DNA of 64,000 nt from NCBI RefSeq assembly GCF_037975245.1, contig NC_092580.1, positions 4,498,501-4,562,500 of the forward strand. Reading direction: 5' to 3'. Both the position numbers and the translations under genes were made by a program. The stretch comes from Apostichopus japonicus (Eukaryota; Echinodermata; Holothuroidea; Aspidochirotida; Stichopodidae). Shown piece after piece: positions 43,131 to 54,976 of the stretch; position 1 is the stretch's first letter; each line of letters opens with the position of its first letter. The notes below the pieces were generated by a model, which saw only the letters and a program-made list of their open reading frames with translations, was not told the origin of the DNA and ran no database searches.

Positions 43131-43243
43131 AAAAAGAAGTACTTTTTTAACTTTTCAGACAAAAAACCTATTTTTGGCGCAAATAAAAATTGCCCAAAAT
43201 TGCCCCCAAATCGATTTAGCCCTTTGAAATCACGTATAAAAGA

Positions 43244-43450
43244 TCAAAATGCGTCGAGCGTCCTCTTGCGGCCTCGTTTTTGGTCAGTTTTCAACTTCAG
43301 AGGAACAATAGGAGAGCGAAAAACTTTTAGGTCGAACAAAGGTTTTGAAATCTTTTGTTCCCCCTAAAAGTTTTTCGCTTTCCCATTGTTCCTCTGAAGT
43401 TGAAAACTGACCAAAAACGAGGCCGCAAGAGGGCGCTCGACGCATTTTGA
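43244..43450. repeat. near-perfect 207-bp inverted repeat (long hairpin)
   Basis: The left arm 43244-43341 and right arm 43353-43450 are reverse complements with only a few mismatches; the loop is about 11 bp. Matching segments include TCAAAATGCGTCGAGCG, CCTCTTGCGGCCTCGTTTTT and GGTCAGTTTTCAACTTCAGA. A weaker version of the same fold lies at about 42894-43012. It is likely a fold-back MITE. If transcribed it would form long double-stranded RNA. Confidence 0.85.
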
Positions 43451-43454
43451 TTTT

Positions 43455-43925
43455 TTTTTTTATCTTTTCCTTGCTAAAGTTGAAATATTAGAAACGAGTC
43501 ACATTTCTTAACAGTTGCTGTGGCGCAGTGGTTAGCGCTCTGGACTGATAAGCACTCGATCATGAGTTCCAACACCAGTTAAGTTCCTTTTACTATTCTC
43601 TTTCTTATTTTCTTTCCTTCCATTATGAACCTTAAATATTAGAAACGAGCAGTAAATCTCAACAGTTACAGTGGCGCAGTTGGTAGTGCCTGTACCTGGA
43701 GAGCAAGACCAACTCCTTGTCTAGGGTTCAAACCCCAGTGAAGGCAGTTTTCCTTTTACTATTCTTATACCTCTTTCCTTCCATTATGAACCTTAAATAT
43801 TAGAAACGAGCATTATTTCTCAACAGTTGCTGTGGCACAGTGGTTAGTGCTCTGGACTAAGAGACACAGACATCACACTGTCATGAGTTCAAGACCCAAC
43901 CAGAGTCTTTTAGTTTTCTGTTCTT
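43455..43925 (+). repeat. tandem array of three tRNA-like (SINE-type) units
   Basis: Units begin near 43513, 43663 and 43823, a period of 151-160 bp. Each has an A-box-like TGGCRCAGTKG, and units 2 and 3 have B-box-like sequences (GGGTTCAAACC, GAGTTCAAGACC). Spacers share TTCCTTCCATTATGAACC and TTAAATATTAGAAACGAG. Acceptor stems do not pair, so these are tRNA-derived repeats rather than working tRNA genes. A fourth, more degenerate B box (GGGTTCAAGCCCC) lies near 44027-44039. Confidence 0.7.
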
Positions 43926-44057
43926 TGGAGCAGGTGGAAGTATAAAGGTAAGAAACGAAGGTTACTTTATTGGGAACCAAAATGGTGTAATGGGTTGTTC
44001 CGTCTGCGATAATACTGAGCAGCATGGGTTCAAGCCCCGGGTGGGCCGGTGAATTCT

Positions 44058-44192
44058 GTAAAAGGAGCTCGCCGGCACCCCTCCCCCTGACAAGGTTCCC
44101 AAGTGGCACCCGAGTTGGCTGCCACCCCCCCCGACAAGGTCTCCAAGCGGGTGAGGCTAGTTGGCCACCACCCCCCTCCCTGACAAGGTTCA
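44058..44192. repeat. GC-rich tandem repeat with core CCTGACAAGGTT
   Basis: Three imperfect copies of a ~45-bp unit, each with GCCRCCCCCC and SYGACAAGGTYYCCAAG, immediately downstream of the tRNA-like array. Base composition differs sharply from the AT-rich surroundings. Confidence 0.65.
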
Positions 44193-44199
44193 GTGGAGG

Positions 44200-45957
44200 T
44201 GTATATATTTTATTGGAAATGCATCCTATGGTAGCATCTCACCTTATTCTCACCTATAGTCTAGTGGTAGACAAAAAAAAGTAGGCATCACAAGGTCCCT
44301 GGCTCAATTGCAACTCATTTTTTTCTTTTTTATTCTTCCAGTGAAAGCACAAGTAAAAAAACTCACCGCACACATTTCACATTTTCTCACTTTGCAGCTT
44401 ACAAGTAAAAAAAAATAACCAAAACTTGCAAATAAACAAACTATGTCCACTAAGTGACAACAAAATATTGCATCGATATCAAACCCCCCAAAGAGAGGAG
44501 ATTAAGCATTCTCTAGACAGAGGGCAAAGAATTGTGATTTTCTTGCCATATAATTTGCACAAAATCCCACTTGACTATCTGACTGATGTAGAGTCAAGTG
44601 AGTTATCATTTGTTCAAGAATTAAGTGAGAACCAGAAATGATCAGACAATTCAAACTCCCTAGACCACAAAACATGTACTCACTCTTTGGACATCAACCT
44701 ATTCAGTCAATGATAACGTTTTTACAGTACATAAGTTTTATGGCCAAAAATGAACAGTCTTCCATTTATGTGAAATATACTACACATAGATGTTGAATAT
44801 GTATCAGCAAATGGACATAACCTTTTTTTGAGTTAGCAAATCAGCTCTGCCACCAACCTACCCCTTCAATACACTGAAATATTTTCAAAACCAAAGCCAT
44901 CTAGTATATATATACAGACTACACAGAAGAAGGCAACTTTTCAGACAGCCTGTTTACCCCCTTAGGACTCAACTAGTGACAACTGCCGGGGATCACTTGA
45001 GGTGTGTTTTGAGATCATCCAACACATGATTATCACTTCTGAAGCAGATATCATTTACCTGATTGACTGTTTTATGCATTGTTCAAGGTTACCTTAGACC
45101 TATCTGTAATTTGGGCCACTTCACAAACTAAAACTGAAGTTGACCAAATTATGTTCACCAAAAGGAAATGATTGCAATGTCAGTGGGGGCACCATGATAC
45201 CAGGTGTGCGATTCATCCGACCTTAACTTTTGGAGTTATCAAGGTGGTCAGAATTTGACCCTAAGTGACTTTTGACCTCTTCATAGAACATTCAGTTCTT
45301 GCACATTTCTGAGCATGAGGATTTCGAAAAGGATTTGACTCCAATTTACATTTAACAGAACTGTTCAAAGTGTAATGCTCAGTGAGGGGGACCTACCACC
45401 TAACTATGACATTTTACCGATGCTACAGATGTGCACTAAACTCGACTACAAGGTTTTTGTATTTTGGCCGCTGATGACCTCAATTGACCTTTGACTCCGC
45501 TCAATAACTGGAGCAGCCAAAGAATTCAGTGCTGTAAATTTACATCCTGATTTTCATAAAATTCATGCAAGATATGCTTGGTGAGTCATCCCGTTAACAA
45601 GTTGGAACATCACATATACATACGTTTACCTGCACACATACACGCCTAGATTCTTTTTTGCATTTTGGCTAGGAATCAATCAAAGATTCCTGGCATAGGA
45701 TACTTATGAATTCCTCTCTTCTGAAATTACAGACTCTTTATGCATTAGATTATCTTTTAGCATCATCACATGACCATCCTTAACGAAAAACCTTTCATAA
45801 TTTCCACCGAAATCTGAGAAAATTTTCAACACGATACCCTTGAGAAGAGAACTTTTGAAAACATGCAAGAAAGAATGAAACACCGGTATTTTTAGGTGCA
45901 GGGCAGAGATGGTCTTATGGTATTGCAGAAGTATTCAAGAATATGCATGAAATATAC
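44200..45957. other. non-coding stretch with degenerate TGACCTTTGACC-type dispersed repeat
   Basis: No gene recognised. At 45180-45600 there are several variants of TTGACCYYTGACC and GACTTTTGACCTCTTC, related to the repeats at 49430-49950. Confidence 0.4.
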
Positions 45958-46118
45958 ATTCCTCCAGAAAAAATTCTGCCAAAATTTAGGAAAGCAGTTT
46001 TTCAAGTGACAGCTTTCATATCAGTATTCTCCATTTTATATTTTGCTATTTCAAGCAAAAAACAAATGCATATTCTTAGTGCTTCAATATTTATACACAT
46101 TGTCATACAAAAAAAAAA

Positions 46119-46246
46119 AGAGTAGAAAGCTGACATATATGTATGTATATATATATATATATTTATATATATAAATATATATATAAATATATATATATTT
46201 ACATATATATATATATATATATATATATGTCAGCTTTTCTACTCTT
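46119..46246. repeat. AT-rich palindrome with unique-sequence arms
   Basis: The left arm AGAGTAGAAAGCTGACATAT and right arm ATATGTCAGCTTTTCTACTC are inverted repeats with one length difference, enclosing about 90 bp of (TA)n-like sequence. It could extrude a cruciform. The duplicate locus near 58735 has a simpler version. Confidence 0.75.
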
Positions 46247-46251
46247 TTCTA

Positions 46252-46286
<35 letters not shown>

Positions 46287-46840
46287 TCTTAGATGGTCAG
46301 CTCTTACATTAAGTTTTGTTTTGTACCATAGTTTTACTTGTTTATTGGTACACTGTACAGTGCTCACTGTACAGAGGGCCATGCATTTATACAGTATAAT
46401 TGTATGTTGTCTTGTGGCAGCAAAATGGTGGATTAACACCTCTACACTGCTAACTCTTCTGGGTTGCTAGGCAACTATCTTGTTCTTCTCAGAAATCAGC
46501 CCTCACAGATAATGGGGTCTGTGTGTATATATTTTAAAATAAAAATCAGGAAGGACATGACTAACTTTCTGCTGTTCCCCCCTCCTTCTCCCCTTGTTCC
46601 TCCCTCCCCCCCCCTTCATCACTCCTCTTCTCATAGCTCTCTCCCACCCTTTTTCTCCACACCTTTCTCTAGTTTATTCCCTACCCCCCTTCCCTTAATC
46701 CTCATTTTGTCCCTCCACTGTTTATCTCCTACTAATCCCCTTACATCTATCTCTTTGTGTTCACCATGCTCATTAACCTGTCTGTAATCTGCTTGTGTTT
46801 TTGTCCCTTCTGTTACTTTTACTTGTCATTTTCCTTTAAA

Positions 46841-46869
46841 GAAGATCCTGCTAGGATCGGAACGTCAGG
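46841..46869 (+). other. possible relic of a Penelope-type hammerhead-like motif
   Basis: AAGATCCTGCTAGGATC followed by GGAACGTC resembles the stem II - GAAA - GUC half of hammerhead ribozymes found in terminal repeats of Penelope-like elements. The CUGAUGA half is degenerate here (CTTTAAAG), so catalysis is not expected. It lies in the insertion present only in copy A. Family assignment is from memory of the motif and uncertain. Confidence 0.35.
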
Positions 46870-47095
46870 ACAACTTACTTTTACACATTGTATATATTTT
46901 AGAAACAAAGGAGTTTTGTGAGGGGTGTAGGGAGTTAGGCAGTTTGCTATGAGTACCTGAGCAAGGCAGTTGCAGAAGAGGAGAAATATAGTTTTAATAG
47001 CTGGATAGTTTGCTTTTAACCTTAATTTACATAGTTCAAGTTACTGTAGTCCTTATTATTTTATGGAAGAAGTGATATTCAAATGATAGTCTGCG

Positions 47096-47240
47096 ACACT
47101 ATTTACTATAAAGGATACTATTTACTAAGGTTATTCCCGGACACCATTTGTTATAAAGGACATTATTTTACTACAAAGAATATTCTTGAACACTATTACT
47201 TATAAACTAAAGGATACTATTTGTTAAAGACATTCATATT
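47096..47240. repeat. degenerate tandem repeat of ACTATTTACTATAAAGGAYA
   Basis: About six imperfect copies of a 20-25 bp unit, part of the copy-A-specific insertion. Confidence 0.55.
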
Positions 47241-49429
47241 ACCATTTATTGTATTATATTCAACTTTACTGATGTCGTGGAAGATCTGATGTCGTGGAAT
47301 AATTGATGTCACCAGAAGGCCAACTCATCAGAACAGACTTTTATATTAAGTGTACTTACTTTAACTTTTGGGTGCGCACCTCACGACTGTAAGTTATTTT
47401 ACTTAATTCTTTGACTTGGCCCAGATCAGCTGTATATTGTTTGTTATTCATAATTATAATTTCTTTTGATCCAATCCAGCGGAGTTTTCCATTTTTTTTT
47501 TTATGTGTCTTTTACTGTGCTTGGTCTTCACACCAAACTCAGAGTTCTCTGATCAAGAATAAACATTTATTTTCAGTGGCTTACACCCTTACATATATAC
47601 ATATATCTTTTAAGAAGCTGCCGGCAGGACTATCGGGTAGCTGGATCAAATCATTTTCCGATTCTTCTTCAACTTTAGTCCTATTTCTAATCCCTTCAGA
47701 GGAAACTTCCATCGGCCTGTGTCTTTGGACTGATGAAGCGTTCGGAACAAACTTTTCTGTGTTCTTCTGCCTTCAGGAGGTTATCGTCTGGTCAGCCTTT
47801 CCTGATCTGGTCAGAGTTAGACCGTACTTTACTCGGAGATGAGATGGAGGATTTCATGTCCATAATGAGACTAGAGTAGGGATCTGAATCGGCTACAGGG
47901 GCTTGGGATTCCAATTTATTGTCTCTGCCTGATGTTTCGTCATCTTCCCAAGTCTCTTCCAAATTTAAGTCTTCTGGAGGTCTCTCGGGAAGCTGTTCCA
48001 TGGTGGACACCATAAGTGGTTCTGTCAAAACAAGAGTATGAAAGAAAATTACTAGATAGGAATACACAAGCCATGTAGTCAAAAGTACTCTGCATAAAGT
48101 GTAGATCATGCATGTTACATTTCAAGACTTGAATGAGTTGACGATAGCCAATAATTTTAAGGGCGAACATGGATTGCTTTGGGTGATGGTAGGGGGTGGG
48201 GGAGTAACACTTTCTTGGTGGGAGGGGGTCAGAGCCACAGACAGAGATGTAAGAACATTTAATGATTTCCCTAACTTATGTATGTCAGAAATGTCAAAAA
48301 AAAATCATTTATAACCCATCTCCTAGTAAAATGTCTAGTATTGTTGTATCAACTACAGTAGTTACAGAATATTATTATAAAATGTAAAAAAAAAAGGTAT
48401 ATATTACAACATGAAGGCCAAAAGTATTTGAGTTGCAATAGATTTACAAGCTATATTACAATGGAAAGACATGAAGGAAAACTTCATAAAAAAGATGACT
48501 TTAGAAACAAACCTCAGTTAGTTTGTTGTGAACAGTTGAAAAACAGTGCTATCAGGCCAGGCTGGATTTTTTATGCCACTTTTAATTTTTGAGGGAACGA
48601 CCCTTTAATGAAATTCAACAACTGCACTCATTCAATACAAAACCTTGGTATCAATTCCATATAAGTTAGGTAATGCTCATCTTCGCTTGAGAACTACCAT
48701 AAATAGAACATTTTAACCAAATTTAAACGTCCCTGATTTATGCTTGACACTCCTGCTACATGCGCTTGGGTTTATGTAGCAGCGAAGTAATTCTTTGTAC
48801 GCAAGACAGACTAATTGGTTAGTTTTGAAGTTCATTCAAGTCGTGTTACAGGAACATTTCTGAGCTGGAGCTTGTGGATTAAACACCAAATGTTTCATCC
48901 CCTACAGCACTGGGTAGTTTCACTCAGCATTCTATTAAACACGAAATGTAGTGTAAGCAATGAAACTTGAAATTTTCAACAGGTTACATGATGTTGCATG
49001 TAAGTCACAATGTAACCTTGCATCTAATGATACTCAACACCAACAATGTTAGGACAGCCCTTGAACAAAGCAATTAAACTTACATTAAACTAATGAAACT
49101 ATACTCAAAATTGACAGTTGAATGATCCATTAATTAATAGTTTTGTCATCTCACCTTCATTCTGTCATGGATTGCTTCATTAGGCATCTTAATTCCTTGC
49201 ATACCTTGAAGGTAGCCATCTTTATCAATCATATCTTTCCTGTCGAGAAAAACAGAAACGAATGAAATTTGCCTAATAAACTCTGTTGTTATGGGATCTT
49301 AGCATCTATTACGATTAAAACATAAGAAAAGATGGCAATCCATGGCATCTTATCTCTTCTATGATGGAATGGATCTAAAATGAACTTTGAACTTGACCCT
49401 TAACAACTGCATAAGTTCTACTTTAAATT

Positions 49430-49950
49430 TGTCCCATTATAGTCTACATATTTTGTGGTTTAATGATTTTTTCCAGCATACTGACAAGCAGAATATGGCT
49501 ACAGTTTCTGGGTATTTGACCTTTTACCTATGACATTTATACCAATCACCGGGCCAAGATTAAGTTTACAGTACATGGTCAGGCACCTACCCACCAAGTT
49601 TGAACCTGATCGGACTTAGTCTAGGAGAAGTTCACGACACACTCTTTTGCACAATTTAGACCAATTTTAACTTTGACTCAATTGACCCTTTAACTACAAG
49701 CCTAAACAGCTAAATCTGTCTTGTTTTAAACTTTGTCTCTTCATTCTCTACATATAATGTGGTTTAATGCCAACAAGTTGGCATGCAGAAAATGGCTAAA
49801 AATCAAGTTTTAGATTTCCTGGCCTTTGACCTCTTCAATTGACATCATCAATCACGCAGGCATGAGTTAACATGGTCAGGCACCCACCCACCAAGCTTGA
49901 ACTTGACAGGACTTCGGGTCTAGGAGGAGTTTGCGACAAACTTAATTTTG
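49430..49950. repeat. two ~305-bp degenerate tandem copies rich in TGACCTTTGACC-like motifs
   Basis: Copies at about 49430-49640 and 49735-49950 share GTGGTTTAATG, ATGGTCAGGCACC, CCACCAAG followed by TTGAAC, and GTCTAGGAGRAGTT. Between them are TTGACCTTTTACC and TGGCCTTTGACCTC. This appears to be a dispersed intronic repeat family, also hinted at 25430-25900 and 45180-45600. Confidence 0.6.
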
Positions 49951-50037
49951 CTCACTCACTCACAAACACACCCACCCATCCACCCCCCGCCCACCCACCC
50001 ACCCACGCACACACACTCACTCACTCAGTCACTCACA
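49951..50037. repeat. (CACT)n/(CACC)n simple repeat
   Basis: CTCACTCACTCAC, then (CCCA)n, then ACTCACTCACTCAG. Low complexity only. Confidence 0.9.
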
Positions 50038-52184
50038 TTTCTGATGTGGGGTGAAGTACAATATCTCATCTCCCTATACATTACATGTAGGGAGATGAGA
50101 TCAAAACAAACTCAACACAAAGTCACAAACAGTTCTGCTTTACAGCAAGAAATAGGAAGTGGTCTACTTTAAAAAGCACTGTGCAGTTTTCAGTACAGTC
50201 AACTGTTTAGAGTGTTAATTTAAAAATCATATCGTTACAAGCAACTTATTTTAGCCACACAACCCTCCTCCACTCTCCCCCACCCCAAATCGACTTCTAT
50301 TTACCTTCCCAATCCTTTACAACTTGAGATAGTTTAAAATGTTGTTAAAAAGACACATCGTTACCTTTCAACCAGTTACATTTATGGTAAGTAAACATTC
50401 AGTTTTTGATTATCCAATAACTTGTCTCAATAAAGTACATTGCATTTACTTTTCCCAGTCAGTTTCTTATTTTTGAATTGTTTTACAAAAGAATAAAACA
50501 TAGATAATATGTTGCCAGCTGAAAAAAACTTGGTTCAAATAAAACATGTTTAGAGAGTGAAACTTACTTATGACTGGTTAAAATGTCCCTGTAACTATCG
50601 CTACCACCGGACTCCATGCACAGAGATGAGCCGTGTTTGTGCTCCGACTGAGGCGTATCTCCTAAATTTTCTATAGCGACCTTTTGTGGGGAGAATAAAC
50701 TGCAGCGGAAGATGAAAGAAAAGAGAACTAACAATGTAGAAAGACAGAGGGTGAAAGAAGAACAAACAAAACGCACTCGATGAACGTAAGAATATGTACG
50801 TCAGGAAGCAGGTGGATGGCAAAATACCTCTTGCAGTAATGGGCTTAAAAATCATTCATCACTGATAGCAACAACTGCAGTATGCCCTTTAACCCTTTCA
50901 ATGCCTTAGGTGCTCTCTTGATCATCCTACAACTTTATCATCTAAGTCAGGGCTCTAAGATAGTCCAAAACTCCAGCAAAATTTGCGCCAAGAGCCAGTA
51001 AAATATTCAGCAGCTGCGGGAACTGTTAAGGTTTTGATGTACAGTTTTAAAAAAACCACTGAAAGAATTGCTCTTAAAATTCTGTCAATTCTACATGTTT
51101 TTTCTCACTCTGGAAACCATGCCCCTTGGTGCCTTTTCACAAGTGTACGTAAATAGCCTTGTTTTCCTACTAAAACTACAAAGTTGCCGTAGTGCCCCTG
51201 CCATCTCAATGAAATCAAAGACAATTTCTAATTCTCTCCCTCGAAATAGTGGCTGTGCCCCTCCGGATTCCTAATGAGAGTACATAAATAAACTGGGTAC
51301 TTAGGTAAAACTGTAATTGCTGATTCAAGGCACCATACTGCATTCAATAAAAGCTTTCAATATATAAATATCTCTGCATCATACCCTGTTGGTTTCTGTT
51401 ACAGCTTATTGTTGCTCCATTTACTGATACTGTTAATATAATAAACTACTTATTATTGACTTTTGTTTTCCAAAATATTCAATTTTGATTATTCTCGTGT
51501 GCAATTACTCCACCGAAATGTTCAACTACAGCCCATCATATATGGAGGGACTACGCCTACATGCGGAAAGAAATATGTTTGTCCAGACGAAGGACAGATT
51601 TATCCTCTAACCTTGACAACTTAGGGAAAAGGCCAGAAGAATATTTGAAAGAGCTATTTGCATTAGAAAATATAGGAATGTCTCTGAAAACCTCCAAAAT
51701 TCAGGAAGGATACAAAAGCTCCAGACACGCTACTTCTCTTGTCCCTTGCATCATTGTCCCTGCACCCCCCCCCTCCGTCCATTCACTGCAAATTGCATGG
51801 ACGCATGCAATTAAATGCTGCTATTTCTGCCACGTACAGTAGCAGGATAGATTTATAACAATCAAGACAAAACATTGAAACAAATAAATGGAGACAAAGC
51901 ATCGAGATATAAAAAAACAAACACCACCTTTGTTGTTCTACTCCACCTTTTATACCGCACGGCTTTCCCTATGATGTTGTAACGTTCGGCGAGCTCATAA
52001 ACATACATATATTTTATATATTCGACACTGGTTTTCGTGGGCGGGAGTATACAAATGCAGGGACCGAGTGGCTGTCAGCAGTGCAGGAGGAAGCACATAC
52101 AAATCACATTCACCCATATAGGGCCCCTCTAGTAACGCAGTAAATACACATGTTGTTGAGTAATCTGCGCACAACTGTTAAATC

Positions 52185-52763
52185 GGTTACACATCTCTAT
52201 GTTCCGACGTCTCTATGTTCCGACTCAATTTTTTTTACCTAAATTTTTCGGACTCAATTTTTTTTGGACCAAAACTTTTGACCAACATGTTTTCGGACCA
52301 ACTTTTTTCGGACCAAAATTATTTTAGACCAAAATATTTTTATGACCCAATTTTTTTTGGACCAAAATTTTTGACACCAACATGTTTTCGGAACAACTTT
52401 TTTCAGACCAAATTTTTTTTTGACCAAACTGATTTTGGTCCCAAAAAATTTGAGTACAAACAATTAAATTTCGGGTCACAAGCAGTTTTCAGTCACAAGC
52501 ACTATTTGGGTCATAACAAACTTTGGGCCCTTTTTTTTTGGAGAAAAAATTTGGTGCGTCCAAAAAATTAGGTCAGAAGAAATGTTGGTCCAAAAAAATT
52601 GAGTCCCCCCAAAAAAATTGGGGCCCAAAAAATTAAGTCCCCCAAAAAAATTTGGTCCGAAAAAATTTTGGTCAAAAAAAGTCCAAAAAAATTGTCGGAA
52701 CATAGAGACGTCGGAACATAGAGATGCTGGAACATAGAGACGTCGGAACATAGGGATGTCACC
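52185..52763. mobile_element. 579-bp palindromic low-complexity fold-back element with 8-bp TSD
   Basis: Flanked by GTTAAATC on both sides (52177-52184 and 52764-52771). Ends carry multiple copies of CTATGTTCCGACGTCT on the left and the reverse complement AGACGTCGGAACATAG on the right, so the termini are tandem as well as inverted. The interior is almost entirely GGACCAAAATTTTT-type words in the left half and their complements (GGTCCAAAAAAATT) in the right half. Long open frames on both strands (FGPKLL, FSDQ words) are by-products of this repetition. Confidence 0.85.
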
Positions 52764-54112
52764 GTTAAATCAGCATCATTTCGAGTGTAACCAAATAAGA
52801 TTTTTTGTCTCTGGTTGAAAGGTTAGCAGAGCTTGTCGCAAAACAAGTTTTGCAGGTCATCAGGGAAAGACAGGTCAACAGGTAATGGAATGCACGTTCC
52901 TTTTCATTTATAGCTTAAGGTTGAGCCTGAACTTAAAAAGTGTTCCAAAGTTACTTGTTAGGCTCACTTTATTGTTAGTTGGGCCCACTAGTAGTATCTG
53001 TCGAATGCAAGTCAGGTCTTGAGATAGTTAATCCAGCGTAACGTTTAAAAAAATTGATTGCAGCGTTAAACCGCTCCTCATGATTATTTCAGATTTCAGA
53101 GAGCTGTTTGGCAATGATATAGTGTGAGTTTACAGTATAAAACTGTTTACCTATTTTAGACTCACCATGTATATCCTACCATGTAGTCACACAGGGTCTG
53201 TATAATATGTCTTCTTTCTCTGTCATTAGCCATTCTTTCTGCTTTTAGTCTTCCCTCAAGCACTAGTAGCAGCCTTAGAATTTTGAACTTCTTTGGCCAT
53301 TAATTCCTATTTTGATAGAAAACAAATAAAACACACTGTTGATTCTTCATAGTTTCAACTTATCAAATATAGTTTCTGTGATTCAACTAATGAAATTCTA
53401 TGCTGACCGAAGTATGGTAAAATAAAAGTACTAACGTGTTATTAAATTGTTTGTTAACAGGTGTTAGACTTCTGAAAATGTTTATGATTCTTATGCGGTC
53501 AAATAAAATGTCCTACACATAGACACACAATATTGCTCAACCAATTGCTGAATGCTAGTTGGCATGATAAAAGGGTCTGTGGTAGTATACACCTATTAAA
53601 TGCCCCAATACACACTAAATCAAAAAGTAATGTGATCCCATAATCTAGATAGCTCTCACAATTAAGCTACATGCTACCCATCACTTGATAGCTGACAAGT
53701 TGGCCATTTATGGCACCCTCAAGTTTCTATATCATAAACATGCAGATTGTTTGTTTACTATAAGAGCCTGTTTTCCTCACTTGTAAACAAACCTCTTTAC
53801 TCAGCAGAAATCAATTTTTGTATGCTGTTCCAGGAAGGCCTAAATTGGTCTAAACTTGCCTCAACTGACCAAATTTTTGTATCACTTGTACTCTCATTCA
53901 TGCTCCTTAACATCCATGCCAAGAAAAAACCAGACCCTAATTGATAACATATCAAAAAAGTTGTTCTCCTGTTGCTTTTTCTGAATGAGAACACTTGGTG
54001 GTGGATTGATGTAAACGCTAATAGGAGTATGCCATCTTAACTAACAATTGACATTTTTAGACTCCACGTTAAACCTCTTTTTATGATTGTTTGAGAAGTT
54101 GTGACTTACACC

Positions 54113-54976
54113 CAGGGACGTCGCTATAGGGGGGTGTGGGGGGGTGTCTCACCCCCCCCCAAACTTGATAAAACTGACGATAGTTGGAAAATTGGAGTGC
54201 GACAGTCTGAATTTCCAACTGTCGCACTCTAGTTTATCTAGGCCTATCCCCATAAATTTCTGTGATTGTGAATGACCTAAAAATTGAAAAATTTTGGTCA
54301 AAATTGGCCTAAGTCATATTTACCACGTTTTCCTTGCCACTTTCAGAAATTGTATCCTGCGATTCTTAGACTCCACTACACAAAATTTGGTATGATTTTG
54401 AATACTCCAAAAAAAAATGCCTAATAGAACTACCGTCCTAGGCGTAGGGGCCCAATTTGATTTGGGGGGGGGAGGCTGTAACGACTTGCTCAAAAAATAT
54501 AACCAAAATTTTTCGCGTTTTGCGCAGGTTACATATGTCAATGTGCATATCATATAGGCATGCACCAGTTTTTACATCACATGGCAATAACATACAATCA
54601 TATGCCGTGTTATTACCCTTCCATATTGGTTAGAATTATTGGGAAAGTCGATACAATATTAATGGTAATAATAATATCAGTTTAACCATTGAAAAACAAA
54701 TTATCTTTCTTTCAGTAGGTAAAAATATTTGGTGGGGGAGGCTAATAAGTTTGTGAAGTGAGCGCCAGTGGGGACAAATGTATCGAAAAAAAAAGTTCAT
54801 AACAAAAGTGCAGTCAGTCGCGAAAGATGTCTGACTGACACTGACCATATTGTTGACCAGTAGCGCGAGGGTGGGGGGGAACAAGGCAGCAGTCGGAATT
54901 TTCTGGCTCCAAAACCCATCCAGTTGGATTTTCAGCCACTACACCCCCCAATCATCAGGCATTAGCTACGCCCCTG
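54113..54976. mobile_element. 864-bp hAT-type MITE with 8-bp TSD
   Basis: The left end CAGGGACGTCGCTA and right end TAGCTACGCCCCTG are inverted repeats with two mismatches. CTTACACC flanks both sides (54105-54112 and 54977-54984). Poly-G/poly-C subterminal tracts sit at both ends. An internal AGTGCGACAG / CTGTCGCACT inverted pair lies near 54197-54230. No transposase. Solo ends of the same type (CAGGGGCGTA at 19319, TACGCCCCTG near 13186) suggest the family is common here. Confidence 0.88.

Larger units (their letters stand above)
45958..49440 (-). repeat. segmental duplication copy A (3' part and flank of an unknown gene)
   Basis: Sequence alternates with blocks highly similar to 58598-63830. 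Shared blocks include TTTAGGAAAGCAG followed by ATTCTCCATTTTAT, the final exon, its intron (GACGATAGCCAATAATTTTA) and the exon at 49155-49239. Copy A carries a ~1.3 kb insertion inside its AT microsatellite (about 46250-47590), and lacks ~570 bp holding one exon. Confidence 0.85.

Noticed and set aside
43513-43905. Functional tRNA genes
   Set aside because: A and B boxes are present but acceptor stems do not pair and anticodon arms are irregular; spacers are shared, as in SINEs.
52215-52762. Open frames rich in F/G/P/K/D words on both strands
   Set aside because: Produced by low-complexity GGACCAAAATTTTT repetition inside the fold-back element.
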